In this document: piece after piece, positions 47,588-56,869 of the stretch | Layout: each line of letters opens with the position of its first letter | Numbering within the stretch: the first letter of the stretch is position 1 | From: Alternaria dauci | Lineage: Eukaryota; Ascomycota; Dothideomycetes; Pleosporales; Pleosporaceae | Direction of reading: 5' to 3' | Length of the DNA stretch: 64,000 nt | NCBI RefSeq assembly: GCF_042100115.1 | Contig: NC_091273.1 | Location: 1,426,001 to 1,490,000 of the forward strand | The notes under the pieces: generated by a model | Database searches by the model: none | Seen by the model: only the letters and a program-made list of their open reading frames with translations | What the model was told of the DNA's origin: nothing | Made by a program: the position numbers and the translations under genes

Positions 47588-48971
47588 TAGCTTTAGCCTT
47601 TATAGACTTTTTTTATTAATATAGTATATTTAAAGGCTTTTTTTAAGATAAAGCGCGAACTAAGTAACTATAGGCTTATACCTATATTTAGTACTACTAG
47701 TACGTATATAGTATATAATAAATAATAGATACTAAAGATATATAATAGTAGTAGTAGTTATACGCCTACTAGAGATAAGATATAACCTTCTAATATATAT
47801 ACTATCCTCTACTATCCTCTACTATTTCTACCCTTTATAACTACTACCGCCTCTACTACTACTACTACCCCTTCTTAAGAATAACTAACTAGCTACCTAT
47901 AGTTTAGCTACTACTATCTAATAATTAGCTTTAGTTAAAGGAATATTAGTACTAGCGCTATCTACGCCTTATTCTTATATCTCTATAATATTTATTTAAA
48001 TTCCCTCTCTTTAAGCCTAAGATATTAATCCTCTATTATTTATTTAATATTTACTACTTACTTATATCACTAAGCCTAGGTTTCTTACCTAAAGCCCCCT
48101 TAGTAGAAGAGAAAGATATAGCTAAATATAAAGAGTTTATAGCTATAGCGCCTATTAAGCTAAGCCTTATACTTAACCTCCCTAACCTTCTTCTACTATA
48201 TCTATATCTTCCTCTCCTTAATAGTCTCTTCTATAATAATATTACTAATATAGGTGTTAATCTAATCCCTCTTAGATACTCTACTATCCTAGAATATATA
48301 GTAGAACTTTAGTAATTACTTATCTAACTTATTATAAACTACCTTAGGCGGCTCTTAGGTATATATAGGGCTAGTATATTATATACTTATAGATAGATTA
48401 ATTAGTACTAGTCTAGTTAGGGTTTTTAGGCTATAATAGAAAACCTTTAAAAAGATAATATAGAGGAAATATATTATATATATAGGTTTATATATATAGG
48501 TTTATATATAGTGTAAGTCTTAAAGGAAGTCTTAAAGGAAGTCTTAAAGCTTATAAGTTAGTATTAGTATAAAGGTTAGAAGTAGCTAGGCTTTATAGAA
48601 ATATATAAAATTCTAAGTAAGCTTAATTATAGTAAAGATACTAGTAGTATCCTCCCCTCCCTCCCTTTATAATATATTATAATTATATTACTAGCTAATA
48701 CTAGTAATCCCTATTATACCCTCCTAAAGTTTAATAGGTATCTTTTTTTAGTTACCTTTAGTAAATTCTTTTTAACTTTAGTTTTTATATAGAGATATTA
48801 GAGCTTTACTACTATAAAACGCTAATTAGTCCAGCGTTTAAATCGCGTTATTACTTTATCTTTTTTATTAACTTCTGTAACTAATAAATAAAGAGATAGC
48901 TACTTTTTAATTTTTTTAAAGTTTTATTTTAATAATACCCCCCTACTTATAGAAAATAAAAAATTAAAAAT
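47588..48971 (+). mobile_element. Retroposon unit, copy B2
   Basis: A 1,384-base copy in plus orientation with an A-rich tail and a perfect 12-base direct repeat TAAAGAAGAACT (47,576-47,587 and 48,972-48,983). Copies B1 and B2 form a 1.4-kb inverted pair around about 950 bases, but each has its own target duplication, so they are two independent insertions. Confidence 0.85.
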
Positions 48972-48983
48972 TAAAGAAGAACT

Positions 48984-50173
48984 AAAAGGCTATTTAGTAC
49001 TAAGGTAGCTTAGAACTAGAATTACTCTCTTTATTAATATCTAAGAACCCTTTAGAAGCTACTCTAGAAGCTTTATTAATAATAACTAGTCCTAGTAAAG
49101 ATATTATATCTACTCTAAGTAACTTAGTTTTATCTAAAGCTAGACCTAGGTATACTAGTTTAGTTTTTATAGAAAAGGACGTTACTAAGTTCCTTAAAGA
49201 CTTTAACTAATAAGCTAATAATAGAAATACCCTTAATAATATAAGGGTTTCTATACTTTTAGACTACCTATTTAATATAAATCAAACTATCTCTTATATA
49301 TTAAAATAGCTACCTAGTTACTCTTCGAAAAACTAGTTATAGCTCTAAATAAGTATAAAGGAGTAGTAGTAGGATAAAGATACTATAGTAATAATAAGTA
49401 AGTAATCTTATTTATAAATATACTTATACTTCTACCTCTAGGATTAGCTAGGCCTAGTAGAGTACTATACTTACTTTTCCTTAGTAGTAGATACCTATAT
49501 TAATAATAGATAGCTACTAGAGGTAGAAGTTAGTATTCTTTTCTTTAAAAGATTACCTTAATTAGATAAAGAAGTAATTATATACTATATAACTAACGCT
49601 CTAATAGGCGATAACTAGTCTACGTATAATAAAAATTAGATATATATATTCTTAAAATCCTACTATAAGAAGATTAATAGTCTTAATAAGATATATTATT
49701 AAAAAAGAGGTAATATTAATATAGAAATAAGAGGTATTATACTCTTTAATAAGAAAGTAACCTTTACCTTAGAAAGTGTAAGGGAAGCCATATCTAAAGT
49801 AAAGAAGGTAGTAGCTATTCCTTCTACCCTAAATAATATAAATAAGGAGGTAGAGGATTTAATTAAGTCTCTAGGAGATATAAAGATTAAACTAGCTATA
49901 GTAGATATACTAATAGCCTATCTAGATACGTCTAGGTTACTAAAGAAGCTAAGTAATTACGTATACTTTATTACTAAAGCTATAATAGCTAGACTTCTAA
50001 ATAAAAGGAATAATAGTACCTTTATTACTATAGTACCTAGAAATATAGCTCTAAACTAAGATATAGCTAACTATAGTAGTAGAGAATATTATAATATATT
50101 TAATATATATAATAAGATAGGATATTAGGTTAAGAACTATAACTTATATAATTACTTAAAGAAGATAGGGTAG
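48984..50173 (+). pseudogene. RIP-degraded gag of a Ty3/Gypsy relic
   Basis: One plus-strand frame can be followed with in-frame stops almost only at codons that RIP can create (CAG or TGG to TAG, CAA to TAA). The implied protein is a long helical Gag-like chain. Near 50,115-50,152 the reading resembles the second half of a zinc knuckle (C-N-K-I-G-H-W-V-K-N-C) if TAT is read as former TGT or CAT and TAG as former TGG. The sequence is then cut by the intact retroelement and appears to resume at 57,346. The family call leans on the pol relic on the other side. Confidence 0.6.
50169..50173. repeat. Target site duplication, left (GGTAG)
   Basis: GGTAG directly before the left LTR matches GGTAG at 57,346-57,350 directly after the right LTR; five bases is normal for Ty3/Gypsy integrases. 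Confidence 0.95.
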
Positions 50174-50649
50174 TGTTACACGGGGTTAGGCTATACTTCT
50201 CTAGGCTCGGTCCGTACTAAGGCGAGGTAGACTAAAGCGGTAGTCCGTGAGGTATCGTATGGAATGATCAGGTGGAAAAGAGTTATCGTTGTAACTAAAG
50301 GATAAACAATACCAATTCTATAAACGATAGAATAACTAGTTGACAATCTGTGTAAGAGATGAACTATTTGAGTTAACCACAACGAGTGTAATAATGAGAT
50401 CCAACACATTCTTATACCCATTGCCATAGGTCCTGTCCTCCTTACCCTCCCTTCCAAGAGGGAGGCCTAGGAGGGCCGTGACCTCCCAATCCTCACTGGC
50501 CTCCCAGAGGCCAGGTCTTGGCGGGATGCCATTCCTTTCACGTGATCTGGGCCCCGCCCTAGATCCACTTTCGTCCATCGTGTCCGCCCGATGGTCTTCC
50601 TTCATACGACCTGCATGAAAGGGAAGCAATTCCTTGTTACCTTGTAACA
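50174..50649 (-). repeat. 3' LTR (left)
   Basis: A 476-base repeat bounded by TGTTAC and GTAACA. Compared by eye with the right LTR it differs at one position: T at 50,296 versus C at 56,992. On the plus strand this is CpA to TpA, the RIP-type change, though a single event proves nothing. Confidence 0.95.
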
Positions 50650-50662
50650 TTACCCCCCCTCT
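50650..50662 (-). promoter_or_regulatory. Polypurine tract of the intact element
   Basis: On the element's sense strand AAGAGGGGGGGTAA lies directly before the 3' LTR. This is the expected primer site for plus-strand DNA synthesis. Confidence 0.8.
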
Positions 50663-50705
50663 TAGGCGTATCGTCTCGATACCCTGGATTATCGTTTTCC
50701 CGCGC

Positions 50706-53700
50706 CTAGTCCGGCGGCGGTGGTGGAGGTATAGCTACTCCGGTGGTGTCGTATCCTCTCTTTCCTCTTTTCCTCACTTTCCCTGACCATGCCCAAGGTT
50801 CAGACTTCTCGACGCGTCCGTACCCAGAACTCGACTCAACAGCGCCAGGCTCGTGCTGACCGTATCCGCCAACAAGGGAACGAGATGACCTTTCGTTGCA
50901 AGCGGTGTGAGGAGAAGAATCTTCGTTGTTTCGTGGACACTGCCTCTGGGCAGTGTGCGGGCTGTATTTCGGTGAAAGCTGAGTGTAGCTTATTTGTGAC
51001 TGAGGAAGAGTGGGAGAAGGTTGAGGCTGAAAAGCGCGAGAAGCGCTTGGCGCTTCTTCGAGCTGAGGCCGAGGTCGCTCAACTTCGGCTGGAAGTGGCA
51101 GAGACTGAGGCGCGAGAGCGAGCATTCGCTGATCGAGATCACGCCATTTTGAGTCTTCAGGATCGCGCGAAAGAGCAAGCCGAGGGGAACTCTGCCCCTG
51201 GTACGGACTTTCAACCAACTGAACCATCGCTACCCGGACTGTCGACTGACTTGGGCTGGTTGCAGGATGACGCTTCTTTCGATCCTTTTTCTGAATTCTT
51301 TTCTTCCCTTGAGGACCCGGTCCTCCCTTCTCTGGGTGTTTCCGATGGTACTCACGTACCTGTGACTTGCAGTTCGTCAAATTTTCTTTTGGTTCCCAAG
51401 TGTTCTGGCTCTCTGGCCATCCTAGCCACTTGACCAAGTATTTCCACTGACGACCGATTTTCCGCAGGTCCCTGATTTCTTCGACCTCGTACTCATCGTC
51501 TTCGAGCTCTATGTCGGTAGCTAGCTCGGCATCTGGAGGTGCTCTTTCCAGGAGTTTCTTGTGAAAGACAGGGTGGATGCGCATGCCTGGTGGGAGTTGG
51601 AGTTTGTAGTTTACGTTACCCATTTCCTCTAGAACCTCGAATGGTCCTATTCGGAGGTTGTCCAGTTTCTTGCTTGGTCGCTTAGTTTTCAAGTTCTGAC
51701 GTGACAGGAAAACTTTGTCCCCCTTCTTAAAGGTTGGTCCCTCAATCCTTTGCTTATTAGCCGCCTTGGCTGTCGTGAGGTTCCTATGAGCTATGTTCTT
51801 GCTCAATTCTTCGTGCAGTCCTCGCATCAAGCGGGCTTTGTCGTCTGCACCTACTGCGATACTCTCTATATCTTTTGGATCTCGATGAGCAACCGGCTCA
51901 TATCCGTAATTCGCGTAGTGTGGTGAGTACTTAGTCGTCGCAGACCTAGTACTATTGTAGGCCAATTGTGCTGTCGGCAAGAGTTCAACCCAATTGTCTT
52001 GCAGCTTGTTGGCGTACATCCTCAGATACTGTTCCAGTGTCTGGTTCGTTCGTTCCGTCTGGCCATCTGTTTCGGGGTGGAAGCTAGTCGATAGTTTCTT
52101 CTTCACACCCAGCTTTGCCAGGAATGTGTTCCAATACTTGGAAGTGAACAGTTTATCACGATCGGTGATGAATTCTTCAGGTATCCCATGTTCTGACATA
52201 AGTGCCTTGCTGACCTCATACGCGCATTCTTCTGCCGTAATGGTTTCTTCCGTGGGCACAAACTTTGCTCCTTTCGTGTGACGACACACGATGACTAGGA
52301 CTGTGTCGCATAATCTTCCGGATCCTGGTTCTAACGACTTCGGGAGCTTCACTATGAAGTCCATTGTTACGCTGCTCCATGGTCTCGTTGGTGGCGGTAA
52401 GGGTTGTAACAGGCCATAGGGCTTATGTCTCTTGGGTTTGTTCTGATGACAAGCCAAACAGTTGCCTAGGACGTCCTGCACCTTCGCTCGCAAGCGTGGT
52501 ATCGCAAACACCTTTGATAGTCGCCTGACCATTTCTTCTAGCGATGCATGTCCATACTCTGGGGACTCATGCAGTTCCTTGATGAGACTCGATCTCATGT
52601 GTGGGGGTACATATGTTCGATCGCTTCGAATCATATCTCGGTACTCTCGCTCGTCTTGTAACAGTTCGTCGGAGCCGTTCTCGTCAGGCTCGAACTGCCA
52701 GCTGGCCGCTCTCTGCTGCCACTGCTGCTGAAGTGTTTCTACCCGCTCGGCCACCTTAGCTATCTTAGCTAGTTCCGGCTGGTTGTAACGTAGTGTGCCA
52801 TCAGGCATCTTCTTGAACATGGCGTCATGTGGTTCCTTATGATTTTCCTCGCGTAAGTCGGATCTCCTGCTTAAAGCATCCGCAGCTCCGTTGAGCGTTC
52901 CAGCGCGGTGAGTTATCTTGAAGTCGAACTGAGCTAGCATCTCAGCCCATCGGACTTGTCGTCGGTTGAGTTTCTTCGTTGTCATGAAACCTGCCAAGTT
53001 CTGGTGATCGGTAAAAACCTCGATCTGGTGTGGTAGTCCTAGCAAATAGACTTCCCACTGTTCAAAGGCATCGACTACTCCTAGTAGCTCCTTATCGTGA
53101 ACGTCGTAGTTTAGTTCTGCTCCAGAGAACTTTCTTGAGTGGTAGAACACTGGTCTCCACTTTTTGTCTGGGCACTGCTGCGACAATACAGCTCCGAGTG
53201 CATAATCTGACGCGTCGGTCTCGACTCGCGTCTCTCGCTTTGGGTCGTACATCTCTAGTACTGGTGCCTCGAGGAATATCTGCTTGATTCGATCAAAAGC
53301 CTCCTGATGTTCCTCGTTCCATTTGAAACCAACTTCCTTCTTCGTGATCTCGGAGAGAGGTGTTGTGATCTTTGAGTAATCCTTGATGAACTTCCGGTAG
53401 TAGTTGGCAAATCCTAGGAAGGATTGCACGTCCTTGACTGTTTTGGGCGTTGGCCATTCCTGTACAGCCGCTGTCTTCTTTGGGTTCATCTTCACCCCCT
53501 CTGTGGATATTATGAAGCCTAGGTATTCCGTTTCCTTCGTGTGAAATTCGCACTTCCCCGGCTGCAGGTACAGCTTGTATTCCTTAAGCTTCCTGAGCAC
53601 TTTCTTGACATGTTCCACATGTTCTTCTAGCGTCCCGCTAGAGTATACCAGCACATCGTCGATGTACGCTGTGACGAAGATTCCAAGGTACTCGTGAAGA

Positions 53701-54869
53701 GCGTTGTTGATGACTGACTGAAACGTTGCCGGGGCATTCGTTAACCCAAAAGGCATTACTGTGTACTCGAACAGTCCATATTTCGTTTTGAACGCTGTCA
53801 TCCATTCGTGTCCTTCCTTGATCCTGATTCGGTGAAATCCTTCCCGAACGTCGAACTTCGTAAACCACTTGGCTCCCTGGAGTCGATCCATGAGCTCGGT
53901 TATTAGTGGTAAGGGATATCGGTTCTTCCGAGTAACGCTGTTCAACCTTCGGAAGTCGACACATAGTCGCCACTTCCCGTTAGGCTTCTTTACGAACAAG
54001 ATGGGTGAGGCCATTGGGCCTGATCCCGGTCGGATAAATCCCTTCTTCAGATTCTTCTGGATGTACTCCCTTAGCTCAGCATCGTGCTCGGGCGATATGG
54101 GATACATAGGTCCTGGGCTTAACTTTGCCCCTTCATCTAGGATGATCTCGTGATCCCAATCCTGATGGTCTGCCAAGTCCGTGGCTTCGTTTTCCTCGAA
54201 GAGTTCTCTAAACTCGTCGGTCTGATACTCTCTTGGTATCTCTAGTGGTAAGGGTCCTTCCTTCGTGGTCGCGACTCGTCTTATCCATATGACTCCTACT
54301 CTTTGAGGGTCCTTCTCATAGATTCTCATGATCTTATGAGGCGAGATCTTGCCGAACCTCCCGTCCTGGGTTGAGCTCTGGTCCTTCGGGCTCACTCTTT
54401 GGCGTACTCTAGCAACCTTGTGCACAGGTTCTCTTCTGAGTATCGTCTTCATTCGCCAGTCGATGGCGGGGTTATGGGCATCTAGCCAGTCATAACCAAT
54501 CAACATGTCTAGTCCTCCTAGTTCCATTATGTCGATATTCATTTGGCACTCTATGCCAGCTATCCGTAGCTTTGTTGATTCGGTTTCCATCCGTATCATG
54601 CCGTTTCCATATTCCATGGGTTTCTCGTCGGCTAACAGTACCGATACTGGGTTCTTCTTAACCCGGTAGGGTAGTTCGTGTTTCTCCACCACTCTGGGTG
54701 AGATCATCGTTCGTGCGGCCCCGCTATCTACGAGCGCCTCGATGTTTCGTCCCTGTACAGATACGGTCGTGAGCAGCTGCTTCACCCGACCATCGGTATC
54801 CTGCACCTTCCTAAGGGTCGTTTTAGGACTGCCTTCACCAGCGTGACCCTGTCCCTGGCGGCATCCTAG
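50706..54869 (-). CDS. pol: Pol polyprotein: protease, reverse transcriptase, RNase H, integrase, chromodomain
   Basis: Read as a -1 extension of Gag from base 54,869, giving about 1,387 codons; no ATG is needed and the first start-like codon in this frame is a GTG at 54,806. Numbering from that GTG: protease VDSGA (D27), RT core FTKFDVREGFHRI (about 315) and YIDDV (381-384), RNase H ETDASDYALGAV (about 529), integrase HHCC zinc module (about 745-787), catalytic D816, D882 and E918 with D-35-E spacing, GPY/F-like IGPFEV (about 1053), and a chromodomain at about 1105-1150 with YLVKWLGWPESQNTWEP. All catalytic residues are intact. The last roughly 210 residues are Pro/Ser/Gln-rich and lie opposite the antisense gene. 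Confidence 0.93.
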   Translation of the reverse strand, partial: LGCRQGQGHAGEGSPKTTLRKVQDTDGRVKQLLTTVSVQGRNIEALVDSGAARTMISPRVVEKHELPYRVKKNPVSVLLADEKPMEYGNGMIRMETESTKLRIAGIECQMNIDIMELGGLDMLIGYDWLDAHNPAIDWRMKTILRREPVHKVARVRQRVSPKDQSSTQDGRFGKISPHKIMRIYEKDPQRVGVIWIRRVATTKEGPLPLEIPREYQTDEFRELFEENEATDLADHQDWDHEIILDEGAKLSPGPMYPISPEHDAELREYIQKNLKKGFIRPGSGPMASPILFVKKPNGKWRLCVDFRRLNSVTRKNRYPLPLITELMDRLQGAKWFTKFDVREGFHRIRIKEGHEWMTAFKTKYGLFEYTVMPFGLTNAPATFQSVINNALHEYLGIFVTAYIDDVLVYSSGTLEEHVEHVKKVLRKLKEYKLYLQPGKCEFHTKETEYLGFIISTEGVKMNPKKTAAVQEWPTPKTVKDVQSFLGFANYYRKFIKDYSKITTPLSEITKKEVGFKWNEEHQEAFDRIKQIFLEAPVLEMYDPKRETRVETDASDYALGAVLSQQCPDKKWRPVFYHSRKFSGAELNYDVHDKELLGVVDAFEQWEVYLLGLPHQIEVFTDHQNLAGFMTTKKLNRRQVRWAEMLAQFDFKITHRAGTLNGAADALSRRSDLREENHKEPHDAMFKKMPDGTLRYNQPELAKIAKVAERVETLQQQWQQRAASWQFEPDENGSDELLQDEREYRDMIRSDRTYVPPHMRSSLIKELHESPEYGHASLEEMVRRLSKVFAIPRLRAKVQDVLGNCLACHQNKPKRHKPYGLLQPLPPPTRPWSSVTMDFIVKLPKSLEPGSGRLCDTVLVIVCRHTKGAKFVPTEETITAEECAYEVSKALMSEHGIPEEFITDRDKLFTSKYWNTFLAKLGVKKKLSTSFHPETDGQTERTNQTLEQYLRMYANKLQDNWVELLPTAQLAYNSTRSATTKYSPHYANYGYEPVAHRDPKDIESIAVGADDKARLMRGLHEELSKNIAHRNLTTAKAANKQRIEGPTFKKGDKVFLSRQNLKTKRPSKKLDNLRIGPFEVLEEMGNVNYKLQLPPGMRIHPVFHKKLLERAPPDAELATDIELEDDEYEVEEIRDLRKIGRQWKYLVKWLGWPESQNTWEPKENLTNCKSQVREYHRKHPEKGGPGPQGKKRIQKKDRKKRHPATSPSQSTVRVAMVQLVESPYQGQSSPRLALSRDPEDSKWRDLDQRMLALAPQSLPLPAEVERPRPQLEEAPSASRAFQPQPSPTLPQSQISYTQLSPKYSPHTAQRQCPRNNEDSSPHTACNERSSRSLVGGYGQHEPGAVESSSGYGRVEKSEPWAWSGKVRKRGKRGYDTTGVAIPPPPPPD
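50789..51433 (+). CDS. Antisense Zn2Cys6-type coiled-coil protein encoded by the retroelement
   Basis: A 214-codon frame starting with ATG on the strand opposite to gag-pol, 139 bases inside the left LTR. It contains a perfect binuclear zinc cluster pattern, C37-x2-C40-x6-C47-x8-C56-x2-C59-x6-C66, with basic residues in the first loop region (FRCKRCEEKNLRC). A heptad-rich charged helix follows (about 72-130), then an acidic, aromatic tail (about 155-195; LGWLQDDASFDPFSEFF). This is the domain order of Gal4-type fungal regulators. It overlaps the Pol tail and the second half of the chromodomain, where the sense protein is low complexity except at its end. I recall similar proteins as hypothetical entries in Pleosporales genomes. 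Promoter in the left LTR acting rightward is inferred. Confidence 0.75.
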   Translation: MPKVQTSRRVRTQNSTQQRQARADRIRQQGNEMTFRCKRCEEKNLRCFVDTASGQCAGCISVKAECSLFVTEEEWEKVEAEKREKRLALLRAEAEVAQLRLEVAETEARERAFADRDHAILSLQDRAKEQAEGNSAPGTDFQPTEPSLPGLSTDLGWLQDDASFDPFSEFFSSLEDPVLPSLGVSDGTHVPVTCSSSNFLLVPKCSGSLAILAT

Positions 54870-56806
54870 TTTTTTGACTGCTTACCTTTCCTGTACTTAG
54901 GAAAGTAGCCTGTGTCATTCTTTGAGCTGTAGTGCGTCAAGCACCTGTCGTCGTAACAGAAGCTCCAATGAATGTTCTGGTGAGGTATCTCCTCCCTGGT
55001 GATCCTCTTCCTTGGTTGAGCCTTCTTGGCCTCGTGAATCTCACAATCTGCTACCTCGCAGATGTTTGATGATAGGGTGCGATGGTAATAGTCATCCACC
55101 TTGTGTGCTTCCTTGAGCTGCTTGCGATGGAAGTCACACCCGTTCCTGCATTGCGTCCATAGAAGTCTGTAGTGGATCTCCACTTTCTCTGGTTCGTGTA
55201 GATGGCAGATGTCTGCTAGACATTCGTCTGCCCAGAGGTTCAGGTGGCAGCACCGGTCCTGGTCTGTCCTGCAATCCTCCTTATCTTGCTTATGGAACTC
55301 GCAATTTATCTTACAGTCATACCAACACAAATCCTTGTGATCCTTGGTATCTTCTACTTCGTGGGCTTCTTGGTCCTCGACCTCAACCATTGGATCATCG
55401 AAGTAGGGTTGTTGGTGTATCGCCTGATACCCAATTTCTTCGGCATTCGGGCCGGTAATCATGATTCGTTCGCGAACCGTGCATTCGTCGGCGTAGTGTG
55501 TCTTGTTACCACATACCCAACACTGGTTGTTGGCTAATCGTTCCATCACGATGGTGCCTTTGACCTTCCAGTCAGTCTTCTTTGGCTGGCCCATGGTGAG
55601 AACTTCGTTGTCCGGTTTAACTCTTGGGACGATTTCGTAGCCTTCCTTATCCTCCAAGCGTGCCTCTTCGTATAGGTCTAAGTCGCTTAGGTTGTCATCC
55701 GGCTCTATCCCGGCCGGGTAAGGCGTGCCTTGTCTGATCATCCGGATCTTGACAGCTGCCTGTTTGACTTGTTCTTCTTCGCAATCCCTAGCGAAGTGTC
55801 CTGTCTTCCCGCATCGGAGACATGCTTTGTTGTCGTAACGCCGCTGGCGTTCTTCCTTGGAGAGACCGTCGTGTCTTTTACCTCCTCGGGTTTTCTTGTC
55901 TTTGGCCTTCTCTTGTACCTTGCCGGTCATGATGGCGTCGCCATCCCTGTCGAATCTACCACGCTGTTTCTTCATGTTGGGCAGGTTGGGTCGGAAGTAT
56001 TTCTTCTGATCGTTTCGTTCCCACAACCTGTTGTCGATACGCGTGGCTAGCTCGATCAGAGCGTGTAGCGTCCCGGGCTTATCGTGGTGTACAAGGCCGT
56101 CCTTGACATTCTCTTTGAGGCCTGCTTCGAATACCGTTCGAAGTGCCGCATCATCCCAATCGATCCGTGCTTGTAGTTGCTTAAATTCCGCCGTGTATGC
56201 CGATACTGACGAGGTCTGCCTCAGGCGAGTGATCTTCTTCTCTGCCTGGTTCTGAGCGTCTACTTCTCCGAAGATGCGTCCCATCTCTTGCTTAAACTCT
56301 GTCCAACTTGCGAATAAGGTACGGGTTCCTTCTTTGGTGCCCATGTGTTCTGCATCCAGCAGATAATCGTCCACATAGGGTTGCATCCAATTGGAAGCCT
56401 TATCCTTCATGTATGTACTGGCCATGAGGATCTTTTCCTGGTCGTTGGGTACCTCGTTGTACTCGCAGTACAGGTCGATGTTGGTGAGAAATACTCGTAG
56501 CTTTTCTCGTTCTCCACCGTATTTCTCTGGTGACGCTATCTTGGGTTTCTTTGTAGCAACGGGTCGTTCGTTAGGGGTCATCATCAGTTGCCCTGCAAGC
56601 TGATTGATCATTGCCTGCATCTCAGCAATCTGCTGAGCCTGCGTGGTTGTGTGTTGCCTAAGATTCCTGAGCTCGGTGACGTTAGGGTTCTCTCCCTCGT
56701 CATCGGATGCTTCCAGCATCTCATCATTTTCTGGGGTAGGGCGTGCTGGCGTCGAGGGTCCCTGACCCTGAGCCCTGTTGTTCTGCGCGTTTCCCTGATG
56801 AGCCAT
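54866..56806 (-). CDS. gag: Gag polyprotein with two zinc knuckles and a C-C-H array
   Basis: 646 aa from the ATG 63 bases after the 5' LTR. The N-terminus is Gln/Asn-rich with a short coiled coil (about 44-75). The capsid-like region (about 90-265) contains YGGEREKLRVFL and W-x-FKQEMGRIFG-type motifs typical of retrotransposon Gag. Two CCHC knuckles follow: C329-C332-H337-C342 and C429-C432-H437-C442. The last 150 residues carry five further motifs of the form W-x(2,3)-C-x(3,4)-C-x2-H at about 495-505, 525-537, 550-560, 583-591 (no Trp) and 614-625, which is not normal for Ty3 Gag. The frame ends in SKN-stop on the slippery sequence. Confidence 0.95.
   Translation of the reverse strand: MAHQGNAQNNRAQGQGPSTPARPTPENDEMLEASDDEGENPNVTELRNLRQHTTTQAQQIAEMQAMINQLAGQLMMTPNERPVATKKPKIASPEKYGGEREKLRVFLTNIDLYCEYNEVPNDQEKILMASTYMKDKASNWMQPYVDDYLLDAEHMGTKEGTRTLFASWTEFKQEMGRIFGEVDAQNQAEKKITRLRQTSSVSAYTAEFKQLQARIDWDDAALRTVFEAGLKENVKDGLVHHDKPGTLHALIELATRIDNRLWERNDQKKYFRPNLPNMKKQRGRFDRDGDAIMTGKVQEKAKDKKTRGGKRHDGLSKEERQRRYDNKACLRCGKTGHFARDCEEEQVKQAAVKIRMIRQGTPYPAGIEPDDNLSDLDLYEEARLEDKEGYEIVPRVKPDNEVLTMGQPKKTDWKVKGTIVMERLANNQCWVCGNKTHYADECTVRERIMITGPNAEEIGYQAIHQQPYFDDPMVEVEDQEAHEVEDTKDHKDLCWYDCKINCEFHKQDKEDCRTDQDRCCHLNLWADECLADICHLHEPEKVEIHYRLLWTQCRNGCDFHRKQLKEAHKVDDYYHRTLSSNICEVADCEIHEAKKAQPRKRITREEIPHQNIHWSFCYDDRCLTHYSSKNDTGYFPKYRKGKQSKN
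54869..54875 (-). promoter_or_regulatory. Probable -1 frameshift slippery heptamer A AAA AAC
   Basis: The last Gag codons read TCA AAA AAC followed at once by the TAG stop. A AAA AAC is in the correct X XXY YYZ phase, and slipping back one base leads directly into the Pol frame (next codons CTA GGA TGC). Downstream, GCC..CCAG and CTGG..GGC segments within about 35 bases could form the stimulatory stem; this part is inference. Confidence 0.75.
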
Positions 56807-56869
56807 TGTTGAATCTTAATCGGGCTGTCCTGTTGGTTAAACGTCCACTGATATCCAAGGTGGTCAAAG

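Noticed and set aside
50191..50650. Reading frames of 88 and about 100 codons inside the LTRs, present in both copies
   Set aside because: They lie wholly within LTR sequence, have no motif, and are duplicated only because the LTR is duplicated.
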